DNA of 64,000 nt from JACCSI01 sp963815285 (GTDB lineage Bacteria > Acidobacteriota > Vicinamibacteria > Vicinamibacterales > UBA2999), in assembly GCA_963815285.1 (NCBI GenBank), contig CAWFGB010000001.1, positions 62,001 through 126,000 of the forward strand, in the 5' to 3' direction. Shown piece after piece: positions 16,548-25,804 of this stretch. Both the position numbers and the translations under genes were made by a program. Positions within the stretch are counted from its first letter, which is position 1; each line of letters begins with the position of its first letter. The notes under the pieces are model-generated. The model did not search any database and had not been told where the DNA came from. It worked only from the letters and a program-made list of their open reading frames with translations.

Positions 16548-16577
16548 TCCCGTCGGCGCGATGCCGCGGATCGTTCG

Positions 16578-18491
16578 TTACTGCGCCAGGGCGGTGGCCG
16601 AGCCCTTGAGCGACCGGCGATAGCGCATGATGGCGGCCTGGAGTGCTTCAGCGATTCGCTGTTTGTAGGTCGCCGTCTTCAGCAACTGCAGATCTTTCTT
16701 GTTCGTCATGAAAGAGACTTCGGCGAGGACGCTGGGCATTTCCGCACCGATCAGGACGACAAAGGGGGCCTTCTTGACGCCCCGGTTGGTGAGGCTGGCA
16801 TTGGATCGGCGCAGGCGGGTCACCAGCGCCTCCTGTACCATGCCGGCGAAGTCGCGCGACTCATCGAGCTTATTGTTCAACGTAATCGCTCGGATCAGGT
16901 CGGGGAGCTTGTTCATCTCGCTGACGTGCGACGAGTTCTCTCGCGCCGCCACCGCTTCGGCTTCCGGCGAGCCGGCGAAACTCAGAAAATACGTTTCGAC
17001 TCCGCTTGCGCTGACATTGCGGCTGGTGTTGGCGTGAACCGAGAGGAACAGGTCGGCGCCCTCGCGATTGGCAATCTCCGTGCGTTCCTCCAGTGAGAGG
17101 TAGACGTTAGTACGTCGCGTCAGCACCACCTCGAGCCCAGGCTCCTTCTTGAGCAGCGCTTCGAGACGAAGCGCGATATCGAGCGTGAGGTCGGCCTCAT
17201 CGAGACCTCGCACCTGGGCGCCTGGATCATGGCCGCCATGACCTGGATCGATCACGATCCGTGCGATCCCGAGCCCAAGCTGCCGCGCGATGGAAAATCC
17301 CCCCGTCGCATTGCCACGTGGAGCGATCGGCGCGCTGAGCGCGACGGGCTTATCCACTGTCTTTTCTGCGTTGACTTCGTCTGCGGCGCCTTCGACCGCA
17401 GGGATTACTGAGGGAACGACTGGAGGCTCCGCCACCGCCACGGGCTTGGCCATCGGTGGTGGCGCCGGCGGCGTCGCGCCAGCGCTCGGCGCGGCCGCGT
17501 TTTTCGCGACTACGGGTTTGCCCGTGGTCTTGGCTGCAGCGACGGGCGCCGCGGCAGTAGCGGGCGCTTCGGCGTCGATCACGATGCGAAACGGATTGTA
17601 AAGCGTGTAGACGCTGTGACGTCCCACCTGCTCGAAATCGAGGACGACGCGCGTCGCGTGGGGGTGGCGTCCGATGCGAATCTGCCGGAGGATCTCGGAC
17701 GGATAGCGCAGCACGGCGTCTTTGAGGTCAGGCGCAGCCTCCACGTTGCGGAGGTCGAAAAACACCCGTGCCGGCCCGGTCAAGGATTCCTCGTAATACG
17801 AGACTTCGCGATCGAGCACGAGGGTCACGCGAACCAGATCCGGAAGCACGGCGCGTTCAATGGCGGTCAGCTTCGCGGGGAGGCCAGGTACATCAGGTGC
17901 GTCAGGTGCGCTAGGTGCGCTGGGTGCGCTAGGTGCACCGGGTCCCACAGGTGCGCTGCGTGCGGCGAGCCCGCCACGTCCAGCGTCAGGGGGCGGGTCA
18001 GCGTCGAGGACGGGAGCCACGGGCGCATGGGCGGCAGCAATCTGCTCGAGCCGCGCGATGGCTGCCGGCGCCTGCTTGGCCAACGGTGCTGTCGGATACT
18101 CGGAGCGCAACCGCCGGTACAGGCGCAGGGCGGCATCCCGATCGGTGGTGAGCCCGTAACGACCGTGCAGCGCATCGGCCAGCGTAGCGGCGTTGTGGAG
18201 CGCGTTGTCCGCATAGCCGCTGGCCCGATGGGCGCGGACCAGCGCCTCATACGCTGAAATCACCGAGCGGGCCTCGGCGATCACCGGCGTGCGCGCCGAA
18301 ATCTGGTCCGCTGGTGATGCGATTGCAATGGCGGCACGCACCTTGTCCTCGCGCGCCTGGGTCGCGGTGTAGCGTGCCTCCGCGGTTTGCGCGTCCAGGG
18401 GTGTCGGCAGGCCAACGCCGAGCACGAGCCCGGCAGCGGCCGCAGCCGCCAGACGAATCAGTCGTATCGTCATGATGCTTGCTCCGCTCAT
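16578..18491 (-). CDS. N-acetylmuramoyl-L-alanine amidase (AmiC type, AMIN domain)
   Basis: A periplasmic cell-wall amidase for septal or peptidoglycan turnover. The signal peptide spans about 1-35. A helical region at 40-170 looks like TPR-type repeats, and an AMIN domain at about 210-310 (VRVTLVLDREVSYYEE; IRIGRHPHATRVVLDFEQ) should target peptidoglycan. A long Ala/Pro linker leads to the Amidase_3 domain at 410-625: RIVIDPGHGGHDPGA, LTRRTNVYLSLEERT, LFLSVHANTS and LAEVSFMTN. The start codon overlaps the ftsK stop (ATGA), coupling the two division-related genes. A second ATG six codons on gives a tidier signal peptide. Confidence 0.92.
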   Translation of the reverse strand: MSGASIMTIRLIRLAAAAAAGLVLGVGLPTPLDAQTAEARYTATQAREDKVRAAIAIASPADQISARTPVIAEARSVISAYEALVRAHRASGYADNALHNAATLADALHGRYGLTTDRDAALRLYRRLRSEYPTAPLAKQAPAAIARLEQIAAAHAPVAPVLDADPPPDAGRGGLAARSAPVGPGAPSAPSAPSAPDAPDVPGLPAKLTAIERAVLPDLVRVTLVLDREVSYYEESLTGPARVFFDLRNVEAAPDLKDAVLRYPSEILRQIRIGRHPHATRVVLDFEQVGRHSVYTLYNPFRIVIDAEAPATAAAPVAAAKTTGKPVVAKNAAAPSAGATPPAPPPMAKPVAVAEPPVVPSVIPAVEGAADEVNAEKTVDKPVALSAPIAPRGNATGGFSIARQLGLGIARIVIDPGHGGHDPGAQVRGLDEADLTLDIALRLEALLKKEPGLEVVLTRRTNVYLSLEERTEIANREGADLFLSVHANTSRNVSASGVETYFLSFAGSPEAEAVAARENSSHVSEMNKLPDLIRAITLNNKLDESRDFAGMVQEALVTRLRRSNASLTNRGVKKAPFVVLIGAEMPSVLAEVSFMTNKKDLQLLKTATYKQRIAEALQAAIMRYRRSLKGSATALAQ

Positions 18492-20854
18492 CGCAGCTGC
18501 GCATCCACTTCTTCAAAGTAGTCGCGACCCACGAGCACTTCTCGGGGCTTGCCGCCGGTCGCTGGCGAGATGAGACCTTCGGCCTCCATCATGTCCACCA
18601 GCCGTGCCGCGCGACTGAAGCCAATTCGCAGCTTGCGCTGAAGATAAGAAATCGACACCTGGCCGGTTTCGACCACGATGCGAGCCGCTTCGTCGTACAA
18701 GTCGTCCTTTTCGAATTCGATGCTCTCGGGGCCGGTCTTCTTGTCATCGGCCGTGATCGACTCGTCGTAGGTCGGCTTGCCCTGCTTGCGCAGGAAGCTC
18801 GCCAGTCGTGCCGACTCCTGTTCGGAGATGTACGGCCCGTGCAACCGCACCTTCTGCGAGGAGGCCGGCGGCAGCAGCAGCATGTCGCCGCGGCCGAGCA
18901 GCTGCTCGGCGCCGTTGCTGTCGAGGATGGTCCGCGAGTCGATTTTCGAGGCCACGCGAAACGAGATGCGCGTCGGCAGGTTGGCCTTGATGAGCCCGGT
19001 GATGACATCCACCGACGGACGCTGCGTGGCCAGAATCAGGTGGATGCCGACCGCGCGCGCCATCTGCGCCAGCCGCGCGATGGATTCCTCGACCTCGTTG
19101 CCCGCGACCATCATCAAGTCCGCCAATTCGTCGACAACGACGACGATGAAGGGGAGGACGCGCGGCATTTCCGTGGCCCCCTCCGGCAGCTCTTTCGCTT
19201 CGATGAACTGGCGGACGTTGCGGTTGTACTGTTCGATGTTGCGGACGCCGAACGCCGCCAGCGTCTTGTAGCGCTCTTCCATCTCACGTACTGCCCAGCG
19301 CAGCGCATTGGAGGCTTTCTTCGGATCGACGACGACCGGCGTCATCAAGTGAGGGATCTCCTCGTACATCCCGAGCTCGAGGCGCTTCGGGTCGATCATG
19401 ATCATCCGCACATCGTCTGGCGTCGCGCGAAAGAGGATGCTGGTCAGCATCGAATTCAGTCCGACCGACTTGCCCGTGCCCGTTGACCCGGCGATCAGCA
19501 AGTGAGGCATCGTGGCGAGATCCATCATGTATGGCTCGCCGTGAATCGTCTTGCCGAGCGCCAGCGTGAGCTTGGACGCTGTCCGTTGATAGGTGTCGGA
19601 CTCGAGCAGTTCGCGCAGCGAGATCGGCTCTCGATTCGGGTTTGGAATCTGAATACCGACCGTCGACTTGCCGGGGATGCGTTCAATCAGCACTGACTCG
19701 GCCTGCATGGCGAGGCACAGATCATCGGCCAATCCGGTGACCTTGCTGTATTTGACGCCGGCGTCGGGCTTGAACTCGTACGTCGTCACGACCGGCCCGG
19801 GGTGAATCTGAGCGACCACCCCCTCAACGGAGAACTCGCGGCACTTCTCCTCGAGCAGGCGCGCCGCGTCCATGAGCTCGCGCTCATCGACCTTGCGCTC
19901 CGCCTTCGGCGGATCGAGCAAAGATGAGGGCGGTAAGGTGTAGCCGCTCAGGCGACGTTCGGCTACGCCACGGAGCGGCTCGGGTTCCGGCAGCGGCAGC
20001 GGGGGAGCAATCGGTGTCCTTGCGCGCTTCTGAACGACGGGCGGGGTCGCTCGCGGACCGGCAGGGCGACGCATGTACGCGCCCTCGTCCGTATCGTCGA
20101 TCTCCTGGTCCTCCACCGAACGGGTGGCGGCGCGCGCACGCGCGGCGGTCTGCTCGGGGCTGACCGCCCGCTCGACAGCGGCCTTGACGACCTCCGGGGC
20201 CGTTCCCTTCTTGACGTGTTTGGCGATTACCTCGCGCCGCTGTCTGGCCTTTCGCCGCTCTTCCATCCATCGCCGGGCGGCCATCCAGCCGGATCGCATC
20301 GCCTTCTGAGCCAGTTCGGCAATGATCGTGAACGCCCGGCCAAATGAAAACTGCGTTGACAAGATAATCGCGACGAACAGGAGCGCCAGGATGACGATGA
20401 TCGAGCCGGTCTGACTGAGGTAGTCGGACATCATCCCGGCCAGGAAATCGCCTAGGTATCCTCCGGCGCGGAACGAGCGGTCGCCAACATCCACCGTGCC
20501 AAGCACCAGGCTGAAGAACGCGCTGGTGCTGGCGAGCACGAGTCCGGCCCCGAACGCTTTGGTATAGGCGGCATCGACGTCGCGGCACCAGAAGTAATGC
20601 CAGCCGACAACGACCACGACAGTCGGCAGGACATAGGAGCCATAGCCGAGGAGCTGAAACGACAACTCGGCGATGAACGCGCCGACGCGCCCGACGAAAT
20701 TTGCTGGCGCTTCGGTACCCGTGCTGAAGAACCAGACTGGGTCGCTCGGCTCGTAACTCGCCAGCGCGATGAGCCAGATCAGCGCGGACGCAAACATCGC
20801 CACGCCGACGATCTCGCTGACCCGCCGCGACAATGCAGATTTCACGGCACCCAT
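18488..20854 (-). CDS. ftsK: DNA translocase FtsK/SpoIIIE
   Basis: FtsK pumps chromosomal DNA through the closing septum. The 788-residue product has four hydrophobic segments in the first 180 residues, a charged linker (about 190-300), and the alpha/beta motor. Walker A is GSTGTGKSVGLNSML near residue 455, and Walker B is VVVVDELADLMMV near 572. The C-terminal winged-helix gamma domain (SISYLQRKLRIGFSRAARLVDMME) reads polar DNA sequences. It lies two bases after RNase J and overlaps the amidase gene. Confidence 0.95.
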   Translation of the reverse strand: MGAVKSALSRRVSEIVGVAMFASALIWLIALASYEPSDPVWFFSTGTEAPANFVGRVGAFIAELSFQLLGYGSYVLPTVVVVVGWHYFWCRDVDAAYTKAFGAGLVLASTSAFFSLVLGTVDVGDRSFRAGGYLGDFLAGMMSDYLSQTGSIIVILALLFVAIILSTQFSFGRAFTIIAELAQKAMRSGWMAARRWMEERRKARQRREVIAKHVKKGTAPEVVKAAVERAVSPEQTAARARAATRSVEDQEIDDTDEGAYMRRPAGPRATPPVVQKRARTPIAPPLPLPEPEPLRGVAERRLSGYTLPPSSLLDPPKAERKVDERELMDAARLLEEKCREFSVEGVVAQIHPGPVVTTYEFKPDAGVKYSKVTGLADDLCLAMQAESVLIERIPGKSTVGIQIPNPNREPISLRELLESDTYQRTASKLTLALGKTIHGEPYMMDLATMPHLLIAGSTGTGKSVGLNSMLTSILFRATPDDVRMIMIDPKRLELGMYEEIPHLMTPVVVDPKKASNALRWAVREMEERYKTLAAFGVRNIEQYNRNVRQFIEAKELPEGATEMPRVLPFIVVVVDELADLMMVAGNEVEESIARLAQMARAVGIHLILATQRPSVDVITGLIKANLPTRISFRVASKIDSRTILDSNGAEQLLGRGDMLLLPPASSQKVRLHGPYISEQESARLASFLRKQGKPTYDESITADDKKTGPESIEFEKDDLYDEAARIVVETGQVSISYLQRKLRIGFSRAARLVDMMEAEGLISPATGGKPREVLVGRDYFEEVDAQLR

Positions 20855-20856
20855 CG

Positions 20857-22554
20857 TCAGATCTCCATCACCACTGGCAGCACCATGGGGCGGCGGCCGG
20901 TTTTCTTCCGAAGGAATCGGCGCAGCTCCTGCCGGATCTTTTCCTGCATCATTCCCGGGTCCGTCCGTTCCTCGACGCTTGCCTCAGCAATAACGACCGG
21001 CACCAGCCGGGCCATGTCAGCGAGCAACGCTTCAGAGCTTCCATCGGTGACAAATCCTCTTGCGATCACTTCCGTCGTATCGACCGCACCGGTCTGCCGG
21101 TTGATAGCCACGACGGCCACCACCAGCCCATCACCAGCCAAATGGCGGCGGTCGCGCAGCACCTCGTCGCCGACCTCGCCAACGCGGGTGCCGTCGATCA
21201 GCACACGGCCGGTGGAGACCTTGTCCACCACGCCCCCGCCCTCGTGATCGAATCGCAGGATATCGCCGTTCTCGAGGGTGATCACCTCGGTTGGCTCGGG
21301 CAATCCACGTGTCACGAGCTCTGCGAGCCGCGCGTTGCGGGCGAGCTGACGAAACTCGCCGTGAATCGGGACGAAGTAACGAGGACGCACCAACGCGACG
21401 AGGAGTTTGACTTCCTCCTCCGCGCCATGCCCCGACACGTGCACGTGCTTGGTTGATTCGGTGATGATGTCCACGCCCCGGCGGGCAAGGTGATTCATCA
21501 CCCGGCCGATGGCCTTTTCGTTTCCCGGGATGGCCCGCGCCGAGATCACGACGCGATCGTCGGGCGCCAGTTTGACGTGCCGGTGATCGTTGATGGCGAT
21601 CCGCGACAATGCGGCATTGGGCTCGCCCTGCGAGCCGGTGGCCAGACACACCACGTCCTGCGACGGGTAATTGGGCACGTCGCTATCTCGGATGAGCGTG
21701 CCGGTCGGCACTGTAAGAAAACCGAGCCGCTGGGCGATCTGTGAGTTCTCGTTCATCCCGCGGCCGACAAACGCCACCTTACGGTCGAACTGCGTCGCCA
21801 GATCCACCACAATCTGCATCCGGTAAATGCTTGACGCAAACGCCGCCACTACCACTTTGCCTTCCGTGCTCGTGAAGATCTCCTCGAAGGCGTCGCGCAC
21901 GTCGATCTCAGATCCCGTGAAACCACGCCGCTCGATATTCGTGCTGTCACCGAACATCGCGAGCACGCCTTCCGAACCGAGCTCGGCGAAGCGGCGCAGG
22001 TCGAACGGCTCACCGCCGATAGGCGTCTGATCGATCTTGAAGTCGCCGGTGTGAATCAAGGTGCCATGGGGCGTGCGGACGACGATCGCGACGCAATCCG
22101 GCATGCTGTGTGTCACACGGATGAACTCGAGCGTGAATGGGCCGACAGCGATGACATCACCCGGCTTGATCGGCGTGATACCGGCCGGGTGGTCGATCCC
22201 GTGTTCCTCGAGCTTGGATTTCACGAACGCCAGCGCCAGCGGTGTTCCGTACAGTGGCCCGTTGACGAGCGGCAGCACATAGGGGACCGCGCCGATGTGG
22301 TCCTCGTGCCCATGAGTCAGGAAGAAGCCCTTGACCCGTCCGAGACGTGATTCGAGATACGAGAGGTCCGGGATGATCAGGTCAACGCCGAGCAGTTCCG
22401 GTTCGGGAAACATCGAGCCGGCGTCGATGACGATAGTCGTGTCTCCACACGAGATGGCCATCGTATGAAGGCCGAACTCGCCGAGACCGCCAAGCGGCAC
22501 GACATCGACAGGCGGAGCGTCGCGATTGGCCGCGACGTCCTCGGAAAGACTCAT
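20857..22554 (-). CDS. rnj: Ribonuclease J
   Basis: RNase J has endonuclease and 5'-to-3' exonuclease activity in mRNA decay and rRNA maturation. The 565-residue product has the metallo-beta-lactamase motif THGHEDHIGAVPY with ligands His81, His83, Asp85 and His86. The beta-CASP motifs follow (GDSTNIERRGFT, ATGSQGEPNAALSRIA, HVSGHGAEEE, VPIHGEFRQL). The C-terminal oligomerisation domain is present. The start is supported by GGGAG five bases upstream. Confidence 0.95.
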   Translation of the reverse strand: MSLSEDVAANRDAPPVDVVPLGGLGEFGLHTMAISCGDTTIVIDAGSMFPEPELLGVDLIIPDLSYLESRLGRVKGFFLTHGHEDHIGAVPYVLPLVNGPLYGTPLALAFVKSKLEEHGIDHPAGITPIKPGDVIAVGPFTLEFIRVTHSMPDCVAIVVRTPHGTLIHTGDFKIDQTPIGGEPFDLRRFAELGSEGVLAMFGDSTNIERRGFTGSEIDVRDAFEEIFTSTEGKVVVAAFASSIYRMQIVVDLATQFDRKVAFVGRGMNENSQIAQRLGFLTVPTGTLIRDSDVPNYPSQDVVCLATGSQGEPNAALSRIAINDHRHVKLAPDDRVVISARAIPGNEKAIGRVMNHLARRGVDIITESTKHVHVSGHGAEEEVKLLVALVRPRYFVPIHGEFRQLARNARLAELVTRGLPEPTEVITLENGDILRFDHEGGGVVDKVSTGRVLIDGTRVGEVGDEVLRDRRHLAGDGLVVAVVAINRQTGAVDTTEVIARGFVTDGSSEALLADMARLVPVVIAEASVEERTDPGMMQEKIRQELRRFLRKKTGRRPMVLPVVMEI

Positions 22555-22765
22555 CGTTCTCCCATGGCCCGATACGCACCGGGCGCTCTAGCACTACGGC
22601 TGGGGCCGACAGTTGCCGGCAATGCAGCGCTCAACCCGGCACACCACGGGCAGATCGCTGGAAGCAGCAAGAAAGCAACACCAGGCCACTGGGAGAAGCC
22701 TGACAAACTGAGGCGGGCTGGGGCGTAACTATAACACAGTCACTACTTAAGGCCGGACTTGCAGG
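22555..22765 (-). promoter_or_regulatory. RNase J leader and extended -10 promoter
   Basis: This 211-bp gap carries no gene. On the minus strand TG-N-TATAGT (hexamer 22728-22733) is an extended -10 candidate. It predicts a leader of about 165 bases before the rnj start, unusually long for this window. A leader of that size could be a target for RNase J self-control, but no defined fold was recognised. Confidence 0.4.
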
Positions 22766-23632
22766 TCAGGGTTCCGCTTCCAGCTTCGAGCGCTCAGGGC
22801 TCATGGTCCCAGCTCCGCGCAGGGAGTCCGCCAGGCGGGCGTATTCGGCCAGCGTGAAGGTTTCAGGTCGGCGCTTGGGATCCAGCCCAGCCGTCGCGAG
22901 CGCGGCGCGAGCATCCTGGCCCCGAGACGTCGTCAGCGGGGTCAGCGCGTTCGCCATTGTCTTGCGCCGGCGAGTGAACACCGAGCGCACGATCTCGACC
23001 AGCAGCTCAGGGTCTCTGACTTCTGACGGAGGAGGACGGAAGTCCAGCCGCACCACGGACGATCGGACTTTAGGTGCTGGGCGAAACGCTCCGGGGGGCA
23101 GCTCGAGCAGCCGAATCACGTCTGCGCGGATGTTCGTGGAAAGCGTGAGCACGCCGTAGTCGCCTGTCCCCGGCTTGGCGATCAGGCGATCTGCCACCTC
23201 CTTCTGCAGCATCAGGGTGGCGTCTGTGAACAGCCCGGACTTGGACGCGTCGAGCAGCTTGAAGAGAATCGGAGACGAGATGTTGTAGGGCAGGTTGCCG
23301 ACGATGCGCATTGGCGTGGCGTCGGCCGCCCCGAACGCCCGCGCGACCGCGACGAAGTCGTCGTCGAGCACATCCGCGGTCAGCACGGTCACGTTCGGGA
23401 GTGCGCGGGCCTGGAGCTCGGCCGCCAGGTCGCGATCAACTTCGATGGCGATGAGCCGCCCCGCCTGCGCGGCCAGTGGGGCTGTGATGGCTCCGCGCCC
23501 CGGACCGATCTCGATGAACCGGTCGGTAGACTGTGGCGCGATCGCAGCCACCAGCTTCGTGACCCACGCCGGCTCGAGAAAATGCTGCCCGAACCGTTTA
23601 CGTGCTCTCACCACGCCAATAGCGCTCCTCAA
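22766..23632 (-). CDS. rsmA: 16S rRNA dimethyladenosine transferase
   Basis: RsmA (KsgA) dimethylates two adjacent adenines near the 3' end of 16S rRNA. Motifs: RARKRFGQHFLEP at the N-terminus, SAM motif IEIGPGRGAITAPL, the catalytic NLPYNISSPILF, and the RNA-binding C-terminal domain with VRSSVVRLDF. The frame opens with six extra codons. GTG codons at 23614 and 23611 give starts nearer the conserved block and shorten the 35-bp overlap with the upstream zincin gene. The last 15 residues look unconserved. Confidence 0.94.
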   Translation of the reverse strand: MRSAIGVVRARKRFGQHFLEPAWVTKLVAAIAPQSTDRFIEIGPGRGAITAPLAAQAGRLIAIEVDRDLAAELQARALPNVTVLTADVLDDDFVAVARAFGAADATPMRIVGNLPYNISSPILFKLLDASKSGLFTDATLMLQKEVADRLIAKPGTGDYGVLTLSTNIRADVIRLLELPPGAFRPAPKVRSSVVRLDFRPPPSEVRDPELLVEIVRSVFTRRRKTMANALTPLTTSRGQDARAALATAGLDPKRRPETFTLAEYARLADSLRGAGTMSPERSKLEAEP

Positions 23633-23990
23633 TCTCCATGATCTCTTCTTCGCTCAGCCCGAAATAGTGCCCGAGCTCATGGATCAGCGTCTCACCGATC
23701 GCAACGACGATTTCATCTTCATCATCGTCACAGTCCTCTTCGATGGACTTCTGGTACAGCGTGATGCAGTCCGGCAGCGCGTTACCATGAGCCCATTGCC
23801 GATCGGGCAGCGGCACACCTTGATAGAGGCCCAACAACACGTCGTCGTCGCCCATCTCCATCTCGCGCAACAGCTCCGGGGAAGGGTAGTCCTCGACGAC
23901 GATGGCGACATTGGTCGCCTCGCGTGCGAATCGACGGGGAATGGAATCGATCGCCTCCTGCACGAGCCCCTTGAAACGCTCACGGGTCAT
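23598..23990 (-). CDS. Minimal zincin metallopeptidase (Zincin_1-like)
   Basis: A 130-residue cytosolic metallopeptidase-like protein. The zinc motif HELGHYFGLSEEE is at residues 104-116 (His104, Glu105, His108). A very acidic stretch precedes it (EEDCDDDEDE, residues 84-93). No signal peptide or membrane segment is present. The family is widespread but its substrate is not established. It overlaps nth by 4 bp upstream and rsmA downstream, so it is in an RNA/DNA maintenance operon. Confidence 0.85.
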   Translation of the reverse strand: MTRERFKGLVQEAIDSIPRRFAREATNVAIVVEDYPSPELLREMEMGDDDVLLGLYQGVPLPDRQWAHGNALPDCITLYQKSIEEDCDDDEDEIVVAIGETLIHELGHYFGLSEEEIMEIEERYWRGEST

Positions 23991-24646
23991 TGGCGTTTCT
24001 TCGCCTTGACGACGAGTCCTCCAAAGCGGAAGAAGTCGCAGTCCTTCCGAGCGTTGCAGAGGTCACAGCGAGGGGTGGGACGGCAGATGCGCCGGCCGTG
24101 CAAGATCAACAGGTCCGAGACCTTGGTCCAGTGCGCTGGCGGATAGAGCGCGCACAACGCCTGTTCCACTTTCTCCGGGTCGTCATGTCCGACCAGCCCA
24201 AGACGATTGGCGACACGCAGGACATGCCGATCGACCGGCAGCCCAGGAACTCCCAGCGCGTGCCCAAGGACGACGTTAGCGGTCTTTCTTCCGACGCCAG
24301 GCAACTTGGTGAGCGCCTCCATGTCGGCGGGCACCTCGCCGCCGTGTTGCCCCACCAGAGCCTTTGCCATCCCGATGATGGACTTCGACTTCTGGCGGAA
24401 GAACCCGGTCGAAACGATGATGGGTTCGACCTCCGCAGGATCGGCTTTGGCCAGCGCACGAGCCGTCTGGTAACGCTTGAACAAGACCGGCGTCACGATG
24501 TTCACACGAGCGTCCGTGGACTGTGCCGAAAGAATCGTGGCGACGAGCAGTTCGAACGGCGTCCGATACACCAGTTCGGTGTCGGCACCGGGATAGTGGC
24601 GGTCCAGCGCGACGAAGATGCGGCGCGCGGCGTCACGCGACTTCAT
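23987..24646 (-). CDS. nth: Endonuclease III
   Basis: A base-excision DNA glycosylase/AP lyase for oxidised pyrimidines. The 219-residue product has the helix-hairpin-helix LPGVGRKTANVVL with catalytic Lys121, and the second acid Asp139 in GLPVDRHVLRVANRLGL. The [4Fe-4S] cysteines are Cys188, 194, 197 and 203; the first gap is five residues rather than the six of the E. coli enzyme. The N-terminus has the FELLVATILSAQSTDARVN block. Confidence 0.95.
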   Translation of the reverse strand: MKSRDAARRIFVALDRHYPGADTELVYRTPFELLVATILSAQSTDARVNIVTPVLFKRYQTARALAKADPAEVEPIIVSTGFFRQKSKSIIGMAKALVGQHGGEVPADMEALTKLPGVGRKTANVVLGHALGVPGLPVDRHVLRVANRLGLVGHDDPEKVEQALCALYPPAHWTKVSDLLILHGRRICRPTPRCDLCNARKDCDFFRFGGLVVKAKKRQ

Positions 24647-24662
24647 GTCGATTGGCTGCCCT

Positions 24663-24995
24663 TCAGTGGACGGGGCCCGGACCCTTTGGCTCCGGCGACG
24701 CCGGAGGAGAATGGGATTCTGAGTAGATGCGCAGGTTTTCCTGCAGGGCGGCGATCAGGGTCGGGACGAACTGCACCGGCATGACGACACGCGCCTTGAC
24801 TGGCGCTCGGACCACGTGCTCGGACTCAGCTTCCCGAATCTCTTTATCCGAGAGCGGCATCACCTCGCAGAACGTGAGGGTGAAGTCGAACGGCGTATGC
24901 GCCACCCCACAAAAGTTGGCATAGGTCCGGTCGGGGGCGCTCTGATCGTCGGGGACAATCGTGAAGTTGATCTGCTTGCGCTCGTTCATCTCCAC
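24663..24995 (-). CDS. DUF3467-like protein
   Basis: A 110-residue product with the pattern of DUF3467: TYANFCGVAHTPFDFTLTFCEV, then VVRAPVKARVVMPVQFVPTLIAALQENLRIYE-like helix. This family is small and of unknown function, and resembles the chaperone-like fold of phage-derived secretion proteins; that link is uncertain. The frame opens with GTG (24995); ATG two codons later (24989) may be used. The tail SPPASPEPKGPGPVH is disordered. nth follows 16 bp later. Confidence 0.7.
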   Translation of the reverse strand: MEMNERKQINFTIVPDDQSAPDRTYANFCGVAHTPFDFTLTFCEVMPLSDKEIREAESEHVVRAPVKARVVMPVQFVPTLIAALQENLRIYSESHSPPASPEPKGPGPVH

Positions 24996-25092
24996 AGAAT
25001 CGCATATCCACCGAATTTACAGAGGATTTTACGATCCACAGAATTCGCAGAACACACAGGACAAAGGACACACAGAACACGCAGTCACAAAG
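24993..25092. repeat. CACAGA-rich intergenic repeat between lexA and the DUF3467 gene
   Basis: The gap between lexA and its downstream neighbour is filled by repeats of CCACAGAAT, TTACAGAGG, ACACACAGG, ACACACAGAAC and CACAAAGG, spaced about 10-15 bp apart. It belongs with the elements at 4143 and 55885. It shows no open frame and no obvious promoter. Confidence 0.6.
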
Positions 25093-25115
25093 GCTCTCAG
25101 CCTGAAACCGAGGCC

Positions 25116-25724
25116 TCAGTACTTTCGCATCACCCCGACGACGACGCCCTGGATCTGGACGGTGTCCGGATCGACGAAGATGGGCTGCAATGATGGATTG
25201 GCGGGCTGGAGGCGCACGCGGCCATTTTCCTTGTAGAACTTCTTGAGCGTGGCGTCCTGGCCACCGACCAGGGCAATCACCATTTCGCCGTTGTCGGCCG
25301 ACTTGCGATCTTCGATCACCACCCAGTCGCCGTCGCGGATCTGCTCGTCGATCATCGAGTCGCCCTTGACGCGCAGGACGTAAGTGTCGCGTTTGCCGCT
25401 AACCAGCGCTTCCGGGATCGCGATGCTCTCGGTGCCGGGCACAGCTTCGATCGGCGCGCCCGCTGCGACAAAGCCGAGCATCGGGACCTCCACAGCCCGC
25501 CCGGCCCCCCGGCTTGGCATCAGCTCGACGGAGCGGCTGCGATTCCAGGCGCGGCGAATGAAGCCCTTTTCCTGGAGGTTGGTCAGGTGTTTGTGCACCG
25601 TGGCCAGCGACGACAACGAGAATTTTTTGCCGATTTCCTCCAGACTCGGCGCATAGCCGTGTTGCTGGATGAACTCGTTGAGATAGTCGAGAATTTCGCG
25701 TTGGCGTTTGGTGAGCGGCTGCAC
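25116..25724 (-). CDS. lexA: LexA repressor
   Basis: LexA represses the SOS genes and cleaves itself with RecA filaments. I start it at GTG 25724, preceded by AAGGAGG four bases away, giving 202 residues, the standard length. The frame opens 21 codons earlier, but that start would lie in the promoter. The winged helix is at 1-65 (LTKRQREILDYL; LSSLATVHKHLTNLQEKG). The cleavage bond is Ala88-Gly89 (FVAAGAPIE). The Ser-Lys dyad is Ser123 in KGDSM and Lys161 in DATLKKFYKE. Confidence 0.95.
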   Translation of the reverse strand: MQPLTKRQREILDYLNEFIQQHGYAPSLEEIGKKFSLSSLATVHKHLTNLQEKGFIRRAWNRSRSVELMPSRGAGRAVEVPMLGFVAAGAPIEAVPGTESIAIPEALVSGKRDTYVLRVKGDSMIDEQIRDGDWVVIEDRKSADNGEMVIALVGGQDATLKKFYKENGRVRLQPANPSLQPIFVDPDTVQIQGVVVGVMRKY

Positions 25725-25759
25725 GGGGCCTCCTTGGGGGCGAAGAAACTCCAAAGCCT

Positions 25760-25787
25760 GCATTAGTTCGGCAGAGTAAACAAACAA
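25760..25787 (-). promoter_or_regulatory. lexA promoter
   Basis: On the minus strand TTGTTT (25782-25787), a 16-bp spacer and TAATGC (25760-25765) form a reasonable promoter. Transcription should begin near 25752, leaving a leader of about 28 bases with the ribosome site AAGGAGG at 25729-25735. No clear LexA-box palindrome was recognised. Confidence 0.45.
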
Positions 25788-25804
25788 AAGGCGAAAGTCA
25801 AGAA

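Noticed and set aside
25725..25787. N-terminal 21 codons of the open lexA frame (MFVYSAELMQ)
   Set aside because: That start codon falls in the -35 region; GTG 25724 has a strong ribosome site and gives the standard LexA length.
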